Of a stretch of 64,000 bases of DNA, positions 1 through 12,267 are shown piece by piece (positions within the stretch are counted from its first letter, which is position 1; the number at the start of each line of letters is the position of its first letter). The notes beneath the pieces are model-generated. The model made no database searches, was not told the origin of the DNA, and saw only the letters and a program-made list of their open reading frames with translations. The position numbers were made by a program, and so were the translations under genes. Where the stretch lies: NCBI GenBank assembly GCA_022316685.1, contig JAKJHU010000767.1:1-64000 (forward strand). Direction: 5' to 3'. The stretch comes from Progne subis subis (Eukaryota > Chordata > Aves > Passeriformes > Hirundinidae).

Positions 1-2405
1 ACAAACTCGGGCTTATTCCCATCACTTCCTGTTTATTCACAGCCTCCAGGGAACGGAATGATATCTTTACTTAGTTTTGACACAAATATGCCAAAATTCA
101 GAAACATGGTAATTCAGGGTGCACCAACCTTCATAACCTGATTATGTCAAGCTCTTAGAACAGGCAAGACCTGTAAAATGCGCTGTACATGTTATAAACA
201 CATATTATAATATTTGCTTTTCACAATTAAGATGAATGCTACATGTATAGTGTTAAAATAACTTTTATTTCTGCTATTAACAAAAACTTCGACGTGGTAG
301 TAGTGGTAGCTGATCTAATTATGAGTGAACTGCATGTTTGGTTGGGAAAACACCCAGTGAATATGTGATAAGCACCCTGCTATTGATATGCCAACTATCA
401 GCATCTGACATCTGAAGGCCCAGACTGGAGGTGACAATAAAACCACAGACAAGAAACACGCATGCTCTAATATAAAAGGCAGGTCCAAGGAGCGGCTATG
501 CTAAACAGTTCTTGGGAAAATATGAATATGCACAATGTTTATGAATATGCAACAGGCTGATGTAATTGGAAAAGTATTTAAAGGGAACCTCCAAAGAAAA
601 CAGTGTGCTCTTGGCTAAATGCCAAGCACCTGGTCATTTTTAACCCTTTGCTTTATTTCTGTCTCCTATTGTCTTTTTATTAAACTTTTTAAATTTCACC
701 AGGAAAATGAATCTCGTTTTTCACATTCAGCTCCCAGGGGTTGTGCCTGATCAAGGCTGGGTGCTGGAGCCAGAGGCAGTGCCAGTGCCAGCAGTCCCTG
801 CCTGCACCAAGGGGTTTCATTCCCCTGCCCCAGCACGGCCCAGCCCCACTGCCCAGCACACAGCAAGAGGCATCTGCAGCTGTGCTGAAGACAGATGCCC
901 ACACTAGAAACCTCTAAGTTGGTACAATCCAACAGAACAAGCCCCAGGGAGGTGGGAAAAGTGGGAGCCGTTCTTCCAGTCCCTGTCCAGTGCAAACACC
1001 AAATCTGTATCTGGTCTCCAAGGAGCCAACAGTCTCACAATGAGCACACCCAGCTTGCTACTGCTTTCATCTTATCACTGAGTTAGGAGACAATTACATC
1101 ACAAAAAGAAAAGCTGTAACTTGTCAGCTTGGCAAGTATAAAAAAAAATTGTATCAAATAAGTAAAAATGCTAAACGTAATACATATATGTGCAGAAATG
1201 GAAAATCTGCAAAACTGGGATAATCCTTGCTATCCCTTCTATCCACTCTGCTCCTGACACAAAACACACCAGTATCCCTAGCAGTGAGGTTCTGGCATGC
1301 GTGAGAGTTACTTGCTGCACAGGCTGTTTGTAGTGCTGAGAGAAAATCAATTGCATTCTGTATAACAAACAGTACAAGTACATCAAACGAAACACTGGAG
1401 GAGATAGGTCCGATTTTTTTCCTGGCAAAACCGTTCATATGGAGAAATAAAGGAAAACCTAAAGCAACACTGGATTCCTAAGGCTGGAATATCCAACACA
1501 GTATAGGTGGGTCAGGCACACAAGCCCCACAAAAGTGCAACAACTTGGCAGAGTAATTTCTAAAACACCAACTCTGGAAGAGCAGAGATACAGGCAAATT
1601 TTGAGATAGTGGAAGGCAACACAGGTCTTTCCACTAAGGCTGTAACATCAGTTACAGATTTCATCTTTTTGGGTATCAGAACTTTGTTCTCAGCAAAAGA
1701 TGAGTACATAATCCTTCTGCACAAAAGAGAAAATTAATTAGCTTCACAGATGTGATAATGGAACCCTGAGCACTGAAAGAGCTTTTCCTTCTGCTAATCC
1801 CCACACTCGGTGAGTCCATCTTGTCCCAGAGGTGCCTCGATGGCACTGTCTGTCTGCACAGAGGTGAGGCAGCTTTGGAGGGCTCATCACAATTCAGGGC
1901 TGCTTTGGCCAGTTTGGTGTTGTTGGGGTTAGATTTCTTTTTTTTCTTATAGAAATTTTTCCCATAAGTTTCTAGGAAACTAACTACTGAGTACTTATGG
2001 GTGCTTGAGAAAGATGAAGAAGTGGCCAAAGGAGAGGAGTGTAGCACCTGGCTACACATTTTCTGGTCTCTGGGAGTTTGAGGAGGAGGTACCACAAGTT
2101 TGGGGGCAGGTGAAGGATGGGGCTGGGGGCAGCTGGGTTCGCTCTCAGCATTGGAAGGAGCAGGGTCAAGCTGTTGCTGACTGCAGGGAGAATTCCCTGT
2201 CACCACTAGAGCCCAGTCCTAGGGATCTACCACCATCTGCTCGTGTGCCCAGGAATTCTGAGCTCGCCTTTTCCTGCCCTGATGGACCTGGGCCACCGCT
2301 GTCCTGCTCCTGCTGCTCCTTGGAGCTGCTCTGAGTCTTTGCTACGCTGTAGCCCCACACCCCCTGTCCTGCCGGGACATCCCCTGCAGTTCCAGCTACC
2401 CTCGA
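1..2405. other. Non-coding block, no gene recognised
   Basis: The first 700 bases are AT-rich, and the rest is mixed with short GC-richer patches near 740-900 and 2100-2400. The longest open frame is on the minus strand at 1676-2206 (176 codons). It has a Ser/Pro/Gln-rich start and a run of five lysines, but matches no family I know. A frame of that length is expected by chance in a window this size. I see no splice-flanked exon or RNA gene. Confidence 0.5.
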
Positions 2406-2740
2406 GAGCTTCTGATCCACTCATCCACCAGCCCGGATTCCTGCTCATCCCTGCCATTCCAGCTACCACCAGAGCTTCTGATCCATCTCATCCACCAGCC
2501 AGGATTCCTGCTCATCCCTGCCATTCCAGCTACCACCACAGAGCTTCTGATCCATCTCATCCACCAGCCCAGGATTCCTGCTCATCCCTGCCATTCCAGC
2601 TACCACCACAGAGCTTCTGATCCATCTCATCCACCAGCCCAGGATTCCTGCTCATCCCTGCCATTCCAGCTACCACCACAGAGCTTCTGATCCATCTCAT
2701 CCACCAGCTCAGGATTCTGCTCATCCCTGCCATTCCAGCT
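2406..2740. repeat. Minisatellite, 5 units of about 66-70 bp
   Basis: Five head-to-tail units start at 2406, 2472, 2541, 2611 and 2681, each beginning GAGCTTCTGATCCA and ending near CCATTCCAGCT. Unit lengths are 66, 69, 70, 70 and a partial of about 60. Units three and four look identical, while the outer units carry small deletions and substitutions, so the array probably grew from its middle. The period is not a multiple of three, so the open frame running through it changes reading register from unit to unit and is not a repeat protein. Confidence 0.95.
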
Positions 2741-5700
2741 TGGTGCTCCTCAGAGTCCTGCAGGGGCACTGGGCTCAGACTGCCCCGGGATTTTGTGAAG
2801 CAAAGCCTCTCCTCCATCCCTTCCCATCTCGGCTGAGAAGGCTGTCACGAGGTTCCTGGTTCAGGTTTGTTGTTAATGCTGTAGTTGTTGTTCTGTTTGC
2901 CTTGTTACACCAGTAAAAAATTGTTATTCCTCTCCCTATACCTTTGCCTGAGAGCCCCTTAATTTCAAAATTATAATAATGCAGAGGGAGGGGGTTTACA
3001 TTCTCCTTTCCAAGGGAGGCTCTGGCTTTCCCTGGCAGACACCTGCCTTTCAAACCAAGACAGGTGTCTGCAGCTCTACAGAAGCAGGGCAGCCCCTGGG
3101 ACTGCACCTGGACCTTTCTGCATGGAAAGGCTGCAGAGGAACCCACAGTGAAGCTGAGCCCATGTGAAGGAGTTGTGTGTGACAGGCACACAGCCGGGTG
3201 CTGGTCCAGAGTGAGTGGAGGCAAGCACAGCAATTGCTCTGCAGGTTTTGTCAGGAGGCCACAGTAAAAAGCAAACAATATCCCAAGCCAACAGAGAGAT
3301 GTTGCTTGGATTCTGGTTCATGTCTGACCATGGAAGAAAGAAAAAACTGATCAAAATACTGCACTCTATCTTTCCACAGGCTGTTACAGAGGCAGAAGTT
3401 ACTATTTCAGAGTAAGTTCCACCACCTGATACTATTCCGGTCTTAAGATTATCTTAGTTCGGAGTAATTCCTCAAATTAAAATAGTAAACAAAATGAATC
3501 CAAACAGTTGCAGCCCAGCACTAACATATCCACAAGGGGTTGAGAAAAGCCTTTTGCAGTATGAAAAGGAGTGAAAAATGATCAGTGAAATAGTTCAAGA
3601 AGAAAAACAGCCTTGGTAGTAAAAGTTTAATATGGTAACAACCAATCCTGCTGGTATTAAGCAGCAGGTGTGACCACCATCTACTTATAACATGACTTTT
3701 AGTCTTCAATATTTGTTCTACACTAGTGAAAATTTAGAGCATCTTCTTTCAAGCCAGTCTAATTAAAACAGCAAAAACCAGAATTAAATACTCAGATCCA
3801 AGGATCTGGTTCTCCTTCCTGCATCGGCACCTCCTCTTGGTTAAGTTATGACTGCAAAAGCAAACAGTGATGAAGCACATCAGAACTGAGACAATGAGCA
3901 CATCTAACTTGCTCAGCTATCTTCACAGTGTTATAAAATGTTCAATATTGATTTTGATTCTGCTAGACTTCTATTGGAGTTATCTGTTCCAGCCAGCTGC
4001 CAAATATACCTGCTCAGCAATGTGTCCAAATTCATTAACGGTTTTGTTTTAATAATATTTCATTTTCAAGTTTAATTTTATCCACACATTAGCTTCATAT
4101 TACTTATGCAAATAAAAGCTTTATGACTATATTATGATTATGACTATAATAATTCATTATCATTCCCTACTTGCTTAGGGAAGGAATTTGTAACTTTGGA
4201 GTACATCCAGAGCTTTTAATTGAAGATACTAAGGGAAGTCTACATTTAGTTAAAATCATTTGCACATACTAATTAAATATGATTAGCATAAGTCTCTCAA
4301 ACTCTTTCCAGGCTCAATGATTGATTTTCTAGGATAGGACTTCTCCTCAAGTCCTGTCTGAAGGATAGTGTATGTGAAGAGGGAATTCAATGAGCATCTG
4401 GAGGAAGGAAGCTTGTAACTGTTGGAGCTGGGGTCCAGGACAGGAAGGTGATCTATTTATTGAAAGTTACTGCTCCAGTCTTCACCATTACAGCAGAGGT
4501 AACACTTGTTCCTTCCTCATCTGTCTATCCCTTATCATCTCAAGGCAGTGGGAGACAGGACATCAGTGGCTCTAGCCAGGGTTATTTCCCTCCCAGGGAC
4601 TCACTCCAGGTGGTAAGTGAGAGCAGGTGAGGAAGGAAATACCAAAACTGTATGATAGGCTGCAAAACGTAAAATGTTTTAGTTACTGGGACCAAGGGAG
4701 ATTGTTTTGGTATGACGTTTTTCTGTTTCTTTACACCTTCCCAACTGGCCACAGGTAAGGAGCTTAAAATGATTAAACACACAAAATAGTGCAAACATAT
4801 AGAATGATTGTAACTACCTGTTCCATCTTGCCACTGAAATTCTACAGGACTGTGTCTTCTAAGTTCCAGGTCTTCCATCTCCATTCCAAAGATTGGACCT
4901 TAAATTACCTCAAAAAACATACTTAGAAAATTGCAATGACTACGTTCCTTTCTTTGTGCTCTAAATGAGCTCTTGTTGGATCAAGAACAGTCATCTGTTT
5001 CCATCAGTACGTTCCAAGTCCCATAAGGACTGTGGGTATCTCCCCATCTCCTACAGAAGATGTTTTAATTAGCCAATTATATTAGTAAAAAGCAAGCTAA
5101 TTTCTAGGCCAAAGAATGGCATGGCACAGATATTAAAATCAAATTAGCAAGACATATCAGTGTTTTCCTTTGGCATGCAAAAGCGACCTCCTGCACAGAT
5201 AATCAGCATTGTGTCTGGGTGTGATCTGTAGCAGCAAAAAGCACACACAGTGCTGAGTAATGAACATGGTGACAGGTATAATCAACTTCTCTCTACTGCT
5301 CTACTGTCTCCAGCTTTGCCCTTTTAATTTAGTTTATTGGTAATCACTGTGTGTCCTTTCAATGTACGCTTTAAAAAACAAACAGCAGTGTTTGCAAACC
5401 ATGAGAAAGCACATACACCAAAAATAGAAGGGGGAGGAAGGGAGTAGATCTTACAGCTCAACTCCACGCTGGCTTCTTCCCTCAAAACTACAAGTTTATA
5501 TTGAAGAATTAGAATGTTTGATCTAGAATGATGGGCACTTTTTGATTGCCAACTAGTGAAAGCGGAAAGGAATCTTTTAAATTGCACCTAGAATCTACCC
5601 TTCTGAGGTGGAAACCAACTGAAAACACATTTATTTGGGCATTCAAACCAGACATTTAAAAAACAACTAGCTGCTTTGAAATATGTATTTCAACCTTTCC

Positions 5701-7211
5701 TCCCAAAGAAACAGCAGGCTGCTCTTCCCTGCCCTGCCAGCAGCCTGCTCCCAGACCCCAGCTGTGCTGCACGGCTTTGAAAAGCAGCATGGATTTGTCT
5801 GGATAACAGTTTTATCCTTCAAAGGCCAGAGGCAGCAGAGTGCTTGGCAAAGCTCACAGATCAGCTCTGCTTAACCTGTGAACTCCAAAACCTTTCACGG
5901 GTTCCGAGGTGTAAAACCACCTCTGCCCAACACAGGGCCAATGAGGCCGGACAGTGAGAAGATGAAGGGGCAGAACTGGGCTCAGTGTAGCAGCTCTAGG
6001 GGACTGGCCTGGCTCCTGGGGGATGCAGAACCATCTCTGCTGCACCACGTACTGCTGCAGCTCCAGCCCAAAGTCAGGCTGGACGCAGGCTGGGAGGAAT
6101 TGCTCCGCTCACAGCTTCTGACAGCCCAAGGATGCCCTGGACTGGCATGGACACACTCTGACCTGCTCTAATATATATGGGGAATATTTCCCTACATCAA
6201 CGTGGGAGCTCTTAAAGGTGCAGTGCATCCACATATCTGAACCCCACACTTAATATCTTCAAATTACTGTAAGAGAAGGATTAGAAGACTGCTGGCATAA
6301 TTTCTGCCTCCCCGGCTTTAGTGCCTCGTGTTTCTGGCTGTATTTACTGTGCTGCTGAACAGAGATTCAGAGAAGATTGACAATCCAGAAGAAAGGCAAA
6401 CAAAATACAAAGCCTGTCAGTATTCTTCTGATGTTGCTGCTGCCAACACTTGCTAGTTCCTCCTATGAACAGAACAGAATTGTACATACTTTATTTTGTC
6501 TGAAGGATCATAATGTAGAATTTTTGATCCCTCCTCACCTCACCTGGTGTCCTGCTCACTTGCTACCCTAAAAAACCAGCAGAATCATGCACTGGATTAA
6601 TGCAGGTGATCCATCAGCTAAACAAGATTGATGAAAATCTCAGTTCTCCATGTGCTTTCTGATAAAAACACCCACAGGAGTATCCATGTATTTTGGGAAC
6701 CACTGATACTCAAACCCATGACCCAGGGCCTCACTATACTTGCTCCTGCTGAATACTTGGCACCAGTGCTTTCTTAGCTGCCTGTGCCCAATGAGAGACT
6801 AACATCTCTTATGAAGACCACGGCATTTTTTGAATCTATTGAAATGAACTTGTAATTTCTTTTGCTACTTCCTACAGTAAAAAAAAAACTATTCTGAAAT
6901 TGCTGTTCAGTAATTTTGCTGAACTTCACTCAAGGTGCCTGCTTGGCACTTTCCCGTCAACCTTATGGTATTATTTTTACACTCACTCACCCAGAATCAT
7001 TTTCCATTCCACAAGGTGAACCCCTCATTTTGCTTCACTTTTGTTCTTATCGTTTTGCCCCTCTGAGTCCAAAGTGGAGTCACGGATACCAAGACTGGGC
7101 TTTACAACCACCTAAAGCCTATGCTCAGAAGCACGGTGGAGGCAGAAATTCCTGGCTGTGCTGGTGTCCTCTTTCTGAGGTAATGGAATGCTCTGGTAGG
7201 AATAGAAGGAC
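2741..7211. other. Non-coding block, no gene recognised
   Basis: This is unique DNA. A 167-codon minus-strand frame (2775-3278) has no recognisable domain. 3400-5650 is AT-rich, with several runs resembling homeodomain sites (TAATTA-like) near 4060-4140 and 5050-5110. A GC-richer island lies at about 5700-6170, with short frames on both strands but no splice sites or domain that I can support. Nothing else stands out. Confidence 0.45.
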
Positions 7212-7381
7212 ATCACTGAGCAGAGCTGACTCGAGAGCAGAGTGTCAGAATCTGCAGCCAGCTGACCTTCCGGGACAGAATAATTTTAATAGTGTTCTGG
7301 CTTTTTAATGCTATAAACTATATCATGAATACATACATCAGTCTTGGGTAAGAAGCTTAATAATACATTAGTTATTTTTTT
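7212..7381. repeat. Dispersed direct duplication, copy A (~170 bp)
   Basis: This segment recurs in the same orientation at 10490-10655. By eye the two copies differ by four substitutions and one 2-nt indel over about 168 bases, roughly 97% identity. It begins ATCACTGAGCAGAGCTG and ends in a T run (7375-7381). The flanks differ after the T run and just before the start. I see no terminal inverted repeat or target-site duplication, so it could be a recent local duplication or a short copy of a dispersed repeat family. Confidence 0.93.
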
Positions 7382-8862
7382 CCCCTTTCTCTTTAATTAA
7401 ACCTTTTTGCTTTTTCTAAACACCTCCGATCAGCCGTCTTACTGATTATTCTTAAGCCATTTCTGAGGCTGCTGGCATCCCTCAGAGCTTGATACACCTT
7501 CCTGGGGCTCGTAACACCCTGACCTCATGCAGCAATGTGTCAGACCACGGGCAGCACTGGGGAAAAGCCACCCACCACAGCTGAGGTGAGGACCTCAGAG
7601 GTGATCCCAGCACCGTGCCTGTGCTGCACTTGGTGGCATGTCTGCACAGCAACGTCCCTGTCACCTTGGGCCTGGGTGACTGCCACAGGGAAGGCTCTGA
7701 CACGGTGTGCAGGGTATGTGCATTGGGAAATCACTTGGGTACCTGCAGCTCAGGTTTGCCATTAGCCATCACAGCTCTTGCTGCAGCGTGGCCAGGCCTT
7801 ACTTGGGGGAAAAGAAGGCAGGAAAAAATCAGTTGGCTGATCTGGAGCTTCTGCACCTCAGCACAGGACTGTGAGGGGAACAGAGAGACAAACTGAGAGC
7901 ACACACACGCAGGATCAGTCTGTGGCTGCTCCAGAATCTGCATTCTGGTGTCACGATTTTGGGATGAACTTCCCTCTCCCAGTGTTTAGCTGCAAAATGT
8001 ATGAGTAAAGAATGCTAAATTATATGCAAGTCACATTAAGAACAATCAGTCGCATGTAATAAGGAACCTAATAGTTCATAAATGAGATGCAAATTCATTT
8101 TTATGGGTGCACTATAATAAGCCAATTATTTCAGAGTTCTTCAATTATGCAGTTTCAAAAAGCTGAATTGATTTAAATTTTTTAAGAAGCTTTAGGTTTT
8201 TATATAGTGTACAAGGAAAAGAAAATATATCTGCCTTGATAGCAACACTAAATAAAAAGCAAGCAAAAGTCAAACCCCAACTCCCCAACAATGATGCCAA
8301 GTGGCAAGCAGGAGCAATAACAGAAGAATAAGCCAGCTGGCAAAGCACAGGTGTAGCAGACATGCAGACATGGAGCTCTGTGGTTCCCCCAATCCCAGCT
8401 CCTGAGGAGCCCAGGCCTGCAGCACGCTGGGGTGAGTGAGAGACAAGCACTGGGGAATTTCCAGAGCAGCAGGGATTCACCAGGCCTGGAGCCAGCAATG
8501 GCACTGTCATCCGTGGCAATGTCTTGCCACCGTCAAAACAGTCCTTTGGGACTGATGGCACTCTGAAATTAAAGGACATTATTTTTCCTTTGGAAAAAAG
8601 ACTCAGCCCTGAGATGCTCTTCCTGAAACCTGCACTGTTGTTCTTTCAAGAAACTGGATAGAAGAGAAAGTAGCTGTCAGTTTGGTTAAAAAAATACCCC
8701 AGCAAACTAATAGGGAAGATCATGCAAACCTAGAACTGCTCTCCATTGTGCACTATGTGTAAGAAAAGGAAATAGTGCAAGAACCCAGCCATATTCATGA
8801 CCTGCATGACAGCACAAAACACATCCTGCACCGATTTACAAGACAGAGAATTTGTGAATGCC
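7382..8862. other. Non-coding block with an AT-rich, possibly conserved core
   Basis: 7440-7960 is GC-richer unique DNA with no recognisable gene. 8000-8170 is AT-rich and complex rather than repetitive, and includes a perfect POU-type octamer ATGCAAAT at 8087-8094 among TAATTA-like sequences. That texture is common in conserved non-coding elements, but conservation cannot be judged from one sequence. A 144-codon minus frame (8145-8579) is unrecognised. Confidence 0.35.
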
Positions 8863-9018
8863 TTGTCCCTGGAAGAGTTCAAGGCCAAGGATGGATGGAG
8901 TTCCGAGCACCTTGGTCTAATGGAAGGTGCTTCTGCCCATGGCAGGAGGTGGAAACAAGATGATCTTTGAGGTCCCTTCCAACCCAAACTATACTATGAT
9001 TCTATCATTCTACGATTC
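8863..9018 (+). mobile_element. CR1 LINE 3' end, short plus-strand fragment
   Basis: The strand reads as the last ~155 bases of an avian CR1 retrotransposon. It opens at CTTGTCCCTGGAAGAGTTC, passes through CCATGGCAGGAGGTGG and GAGGTCCCTTCCAACCC, and ends in degenerate ATTCTATG-type octamers (8993-9018), the CR1 hallmark tail. CR1 copies are usually 5'-truncated, and this one retains only the very C-terminal end and 3' UTR. It is non-functional. Confidence 0.93.
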
Positions 9019-9329
9019 AATTCTGCCCCAAGTTTGACCTAAGATTTTTTTTCAAAGTTACTAAAGAAGCAAAGTGAGGCTTAAGAGGGCTTAAAGGGAA
9101 GACAAGTTACACAAGCCTCAAAGGGGTGAAGTGCTGCCACATGAACAATTTGCTTAGCTGGTACGGAAAAGGCAACGACAATTTTTCAAAATCACTAGCC
9201 TGCAATCAAAATACAACTAACATTAACCAAGAAGGGAACAAAAACCACAGTTTACTGAGCAAAATAATCAATCAGACCAATTTTGCCAACTCTTCTCTAT
9301 TATTTGGAAAGTAGCACTGAGCTCATCAG

Positions 9330-9652
9330 GAGGTCAGGTATAACTCTGTGGTCAGCAACCACCAAACACCATCGAAGGGACCCCTGGGACAAGAAAAGAT
9401 CTGTGCCAGAGGGAGGGGAAATATGCTGATGATGCTTTGGGGAAAGGATTATCATATGTATGTTCCTTCTGGGAAAAACAATTAATATGCATGCAAACTA
9501 CAGTATATAAACACAAGCCTTGTCTGTCCTCAGCATCAAGATATTTCAGAAGAAATAGCCTCTCATGCATCCAATAAAGTGCCAAATAAAGAATGCCTGC
9601 TTCTAAACGCTACATTGGTGTTGAGTTTTATTATACCGAATATTTGGTAACA
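9330..9652 (+). mobile_element. Probable endogenous retroviral LTR (plus strand), left end uncertain
   Basis: The promoter and polyadenylation layout is that of an LTR: TATATAAA at 9504-9511, AATAAA at 9573-9578 and again at 9585-9590, then about 60 bases of U5-like sequence ending in GGTAACA at 9652. No primer-binding site starting with TGG follows, so it looks solo. The left end may be the TGTGG at about 9347, but I found no matching target-site duplication, so the start is approximate. The family is not identified. Confidence 0.6.
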
Positions 9653-10489
9653 ATGCCAGAGCAGGAAAGTAAGAAATATATGAACCTTGACTTTTCTGAG
9701 TATATAGAGGCCATATAATGAATAAACCTATTTTTACTGCTGGAATACTTACACAAGCTTTTGGGCACATAGGCTTTTCTTTTCAGATCTGAAACAGAAG
9801 CAGAAAACTTGAAATCCTCACTGTGTCATTGCTATCCAGTTACATATTTTTTTGAAGTGTTCTGCTTCTGATTCAAATTCAGCATGCTTCCGTAGCCTTA
9901 AGCACAGCAGCCAGCCTTGTGAAAGACTCAGCTTCTACTTGGTTATCTTGCAGTGCACCACCAAAAATATTTCATGGGTTTCCTATCCTCAGAAAGAAGC
10001 CCTATGGTTCCAGGATGCTAAAAAGCAGAGAAATTAATTTCCCCCTTCCTCTCCATGCCCAGTGTAAGCTCCTTTCAGCTTTGCTACTAGGTCTAGTCTG
10101 TGGCCTCTGCCAAATCTTCTTGGCAAAAACATCCTGACAGATCAAATGCCTTGAGTAGCAGCAAAAGAGGCAATAAATTATAACATGATCTTCTACACCA
10201 GTTAAGTTATCTAGAGATAGTAGAAAATCAACATCCAGACATAGAATCAATTGTTTAGCTTTAAAAATGCTGTTAGACTAAGGCTTAGAACAACGTACAT
10301 CAGAGTTTGGACACTTTCCTATCAAAAGCCATATGCATTGTTTGCAATGGGAAAATGCTGCTCATTTTAACGAAGTCCATATTCAAAAAACAAATATAAG
10401 AAAGTGCTGTGGCATGTCTGGATCAGGACTTCTGTATCTAGAGAGTGGGCAAGATTCCAAGGTGGCTTTGAAGAAGGGTATCACTGAGC
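9653..10489. other. Non-coding block, nothing recognised
   Basis: AT-rich unique sequence between the LTR and the second duplication copy. Open frames are short (up to 82 codons) and unrecognised. No repeat, hairpin or splice-flanked exon stands out. Confidence 0.5.
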
Positions 10490-10655
10490 AGAGCTGACTC
10501 GAGAGCAGTGTCAGAATCTGCAGCCAGCTGACCTTCCAGGACAGAATAATTTTAATGGTGTTCTGGCCTTTTAATGCTATAAACTATATCATGAATACAT
10601 ACATCAGTCTTGGGTAAGAAGCTTAATAATAAATTAGTTATTTTTTTTTTTCCAT
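10490..10655. repeat. Dispersed direct duplication, copy B
   Basis: Partner of 7212-7381 in the same orientation, 3.28 kb downstream. Relative to copy A it lacks two bases after GACTCGAGAGCAG and has a longer terminal T run. Its left flank (GAAGAAGGGT) is only loosely like that of copy A (GAAGGAC), so the duplicated unit starts at or just before ATCACTGAG. It contains no open frame of note. Confidence 0.93.
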
Positions 10656-12198
10656 TAGCCAAAAGCCAGTACAAGCCATAGCTTTATTTACAAAAGGTTA
10701 AACATTTCTTTAATTGGATTGCTGGCATTTAAGTGTGCAGCAGAATATCCTTCAGCAGTGTCCCTTTTATTTGTGAGTGGAGAAGTGCCTAGAGAAATGC
10801 CAAGGGAAGATTTAATTTTAATAAAAAAGAGAAGCTTAAGATGCCTTTGGAGGCTTATGTTACATCTCAAAACTACCATGAACTAATGAATTTAATCTAA
10901 AAGGTCCCCAACCACAGGACTGAAGGGAAATGGCAACGCTGGTGTAGCTTGACGAAGCTGACTTTCTGTGTGTTAGCAGTGGTAGTTCTGTGCTTATGTT
11001 CTGTGCTTATGTTCCACACACATCTAAAGATTTTTGTGATTCAAAATACATTTTTAAATGAGAAATATAGCTGCCCCTGCAGCATCCTAAAGACACTTCA
11101 AAGAACCACTCGTGTCAGGAACTTGCAAATAAATAGACGAAAAGGAAAATCTTTATCCCCTCCTCTCCTGAGTCAGTCCTTTGGAAAACATTACACACCA
11201 AAATTGTACTGCCTGAAAGAAAAACACCCCCTTGTTGGCTCACACTGGGGCCAAGGTGAGGACCCCATTCTGCACAGTGCTGGAAGCTGAGTGTCCTCAG
11301 CACCAGCAGCTCAGATACTATCTCACACTGTCATACACGCAGTGTGGGAGTCTCCTGGGAGTGGCTAATGAACACTTTACCTCCCTAGGAAGCAGGGTGG
11401 GAATTAATGAGGAAAGAAAAGAGGGTCTATAAATTACACAAAGGACCTTTAACTAGAGGGATAGGTTTCATTACCGGAGCATGTTACTCGATGGTCAGAA
11501 TTAAAAACAGCTTCTAGAAAGTGGATTGCATTTAACTTTCCATTTAGGGGAACAGAAGAAACAATTTCAGAGACAGCCTCAATTATCTGGGCAATGTAAA
11601 GCACAACACCCAGTTTGCACCAACTCAGTAAGGGACCAGCAGGTAAGTTATCATCCACCAGCTACCTCTACTTCAACACTGCATTCTGCCTTAATGGATG
11701 GATTTGAGAGCCAGAATTACCTATTTCATACCACCTCAGACAGCATGAGTCTAATGTTTGTGCAATGGTTGAGCTCCAACATTCAGCAGCTGAAGAGAGA
11801 GAAGAAGTGAGAACTGGAGAATGTTAGCAAGGAAGATCTTACTGTGATATGTCCTGACCTCTGCTGGGGCCAAGTGCAGCAGCCAGCCACCTCTACCTAC
11901 CGGCCATGTAAGGCCCCAGATCTCACTCAACGAGTCTCTTAAAAGGGCTTAAGATCCTTTCATGTACCCTGAGTCAGACACACAGGAGAAAATACGGACT
12001 AGATATTCCTCAAGAGGTCACAACAAAATCTTTAATGGCAAACCAGAAAATCAGAGAACTTCTGCAAATTTTAGAGCAACACTCAGTCAACATCAAGCAT
12101 TTCACAAAGCATTAACTTAGCAAACTCTAAGCCCATTCAATTTAATAAATTTCAACACATCCCATTTTAAGTTACTCAGATTTTGAGAAGAAGAAATT
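10656..12198. other. Non-coding block, nothing recognised
   Basis: Unique AT-rich DNA. Short frames at 10949-11290 (plus, 113 codons) and 11526-11810 (plus, 94 codons) have no recognisable domain. No RNA gene or mobile element could be supported. Confidence 0.45.
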
Positions 12199-12267
12199 AG
12201 AAGAAGAAAGAAAAAAGGGGAGGGGAGAGGGGAGAGGGGAGAGGAGAGGGAGAGGAGAGGAGAGGGA
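12199..12267 (+). repeat. Pure polypurine tract (GGGGAGA-type microsatellite)
   Basis: Sixty-nine consecutive purines on the plus strand. They begin with AAG/AAAG units and pass into repeated GGGGAGA and GGAGA units. Uninterrupted homopurine tracts of this length with partial mirror symmetry can form intramolecular triplex (H-DNA) in supercoiled DNA. That is known chemistry; its occurrence here is only inferred. Confidence 0.95.

Noticed and set aside
1676..2206. 176-codon minus-strand open frame
   Set aside because: No recognisable domain, a biased Ser/Pro and poly-Lys composition, and no splice or promoter context. A frame this long is expected by chance in 64 kb.
2243..2620. Apparent repeat protein over the minisatellite
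   Set aside because: The unit is about 70 bp, not a multiple of three, so the reading register shifts each unit. The repeated peptide is an artefact.
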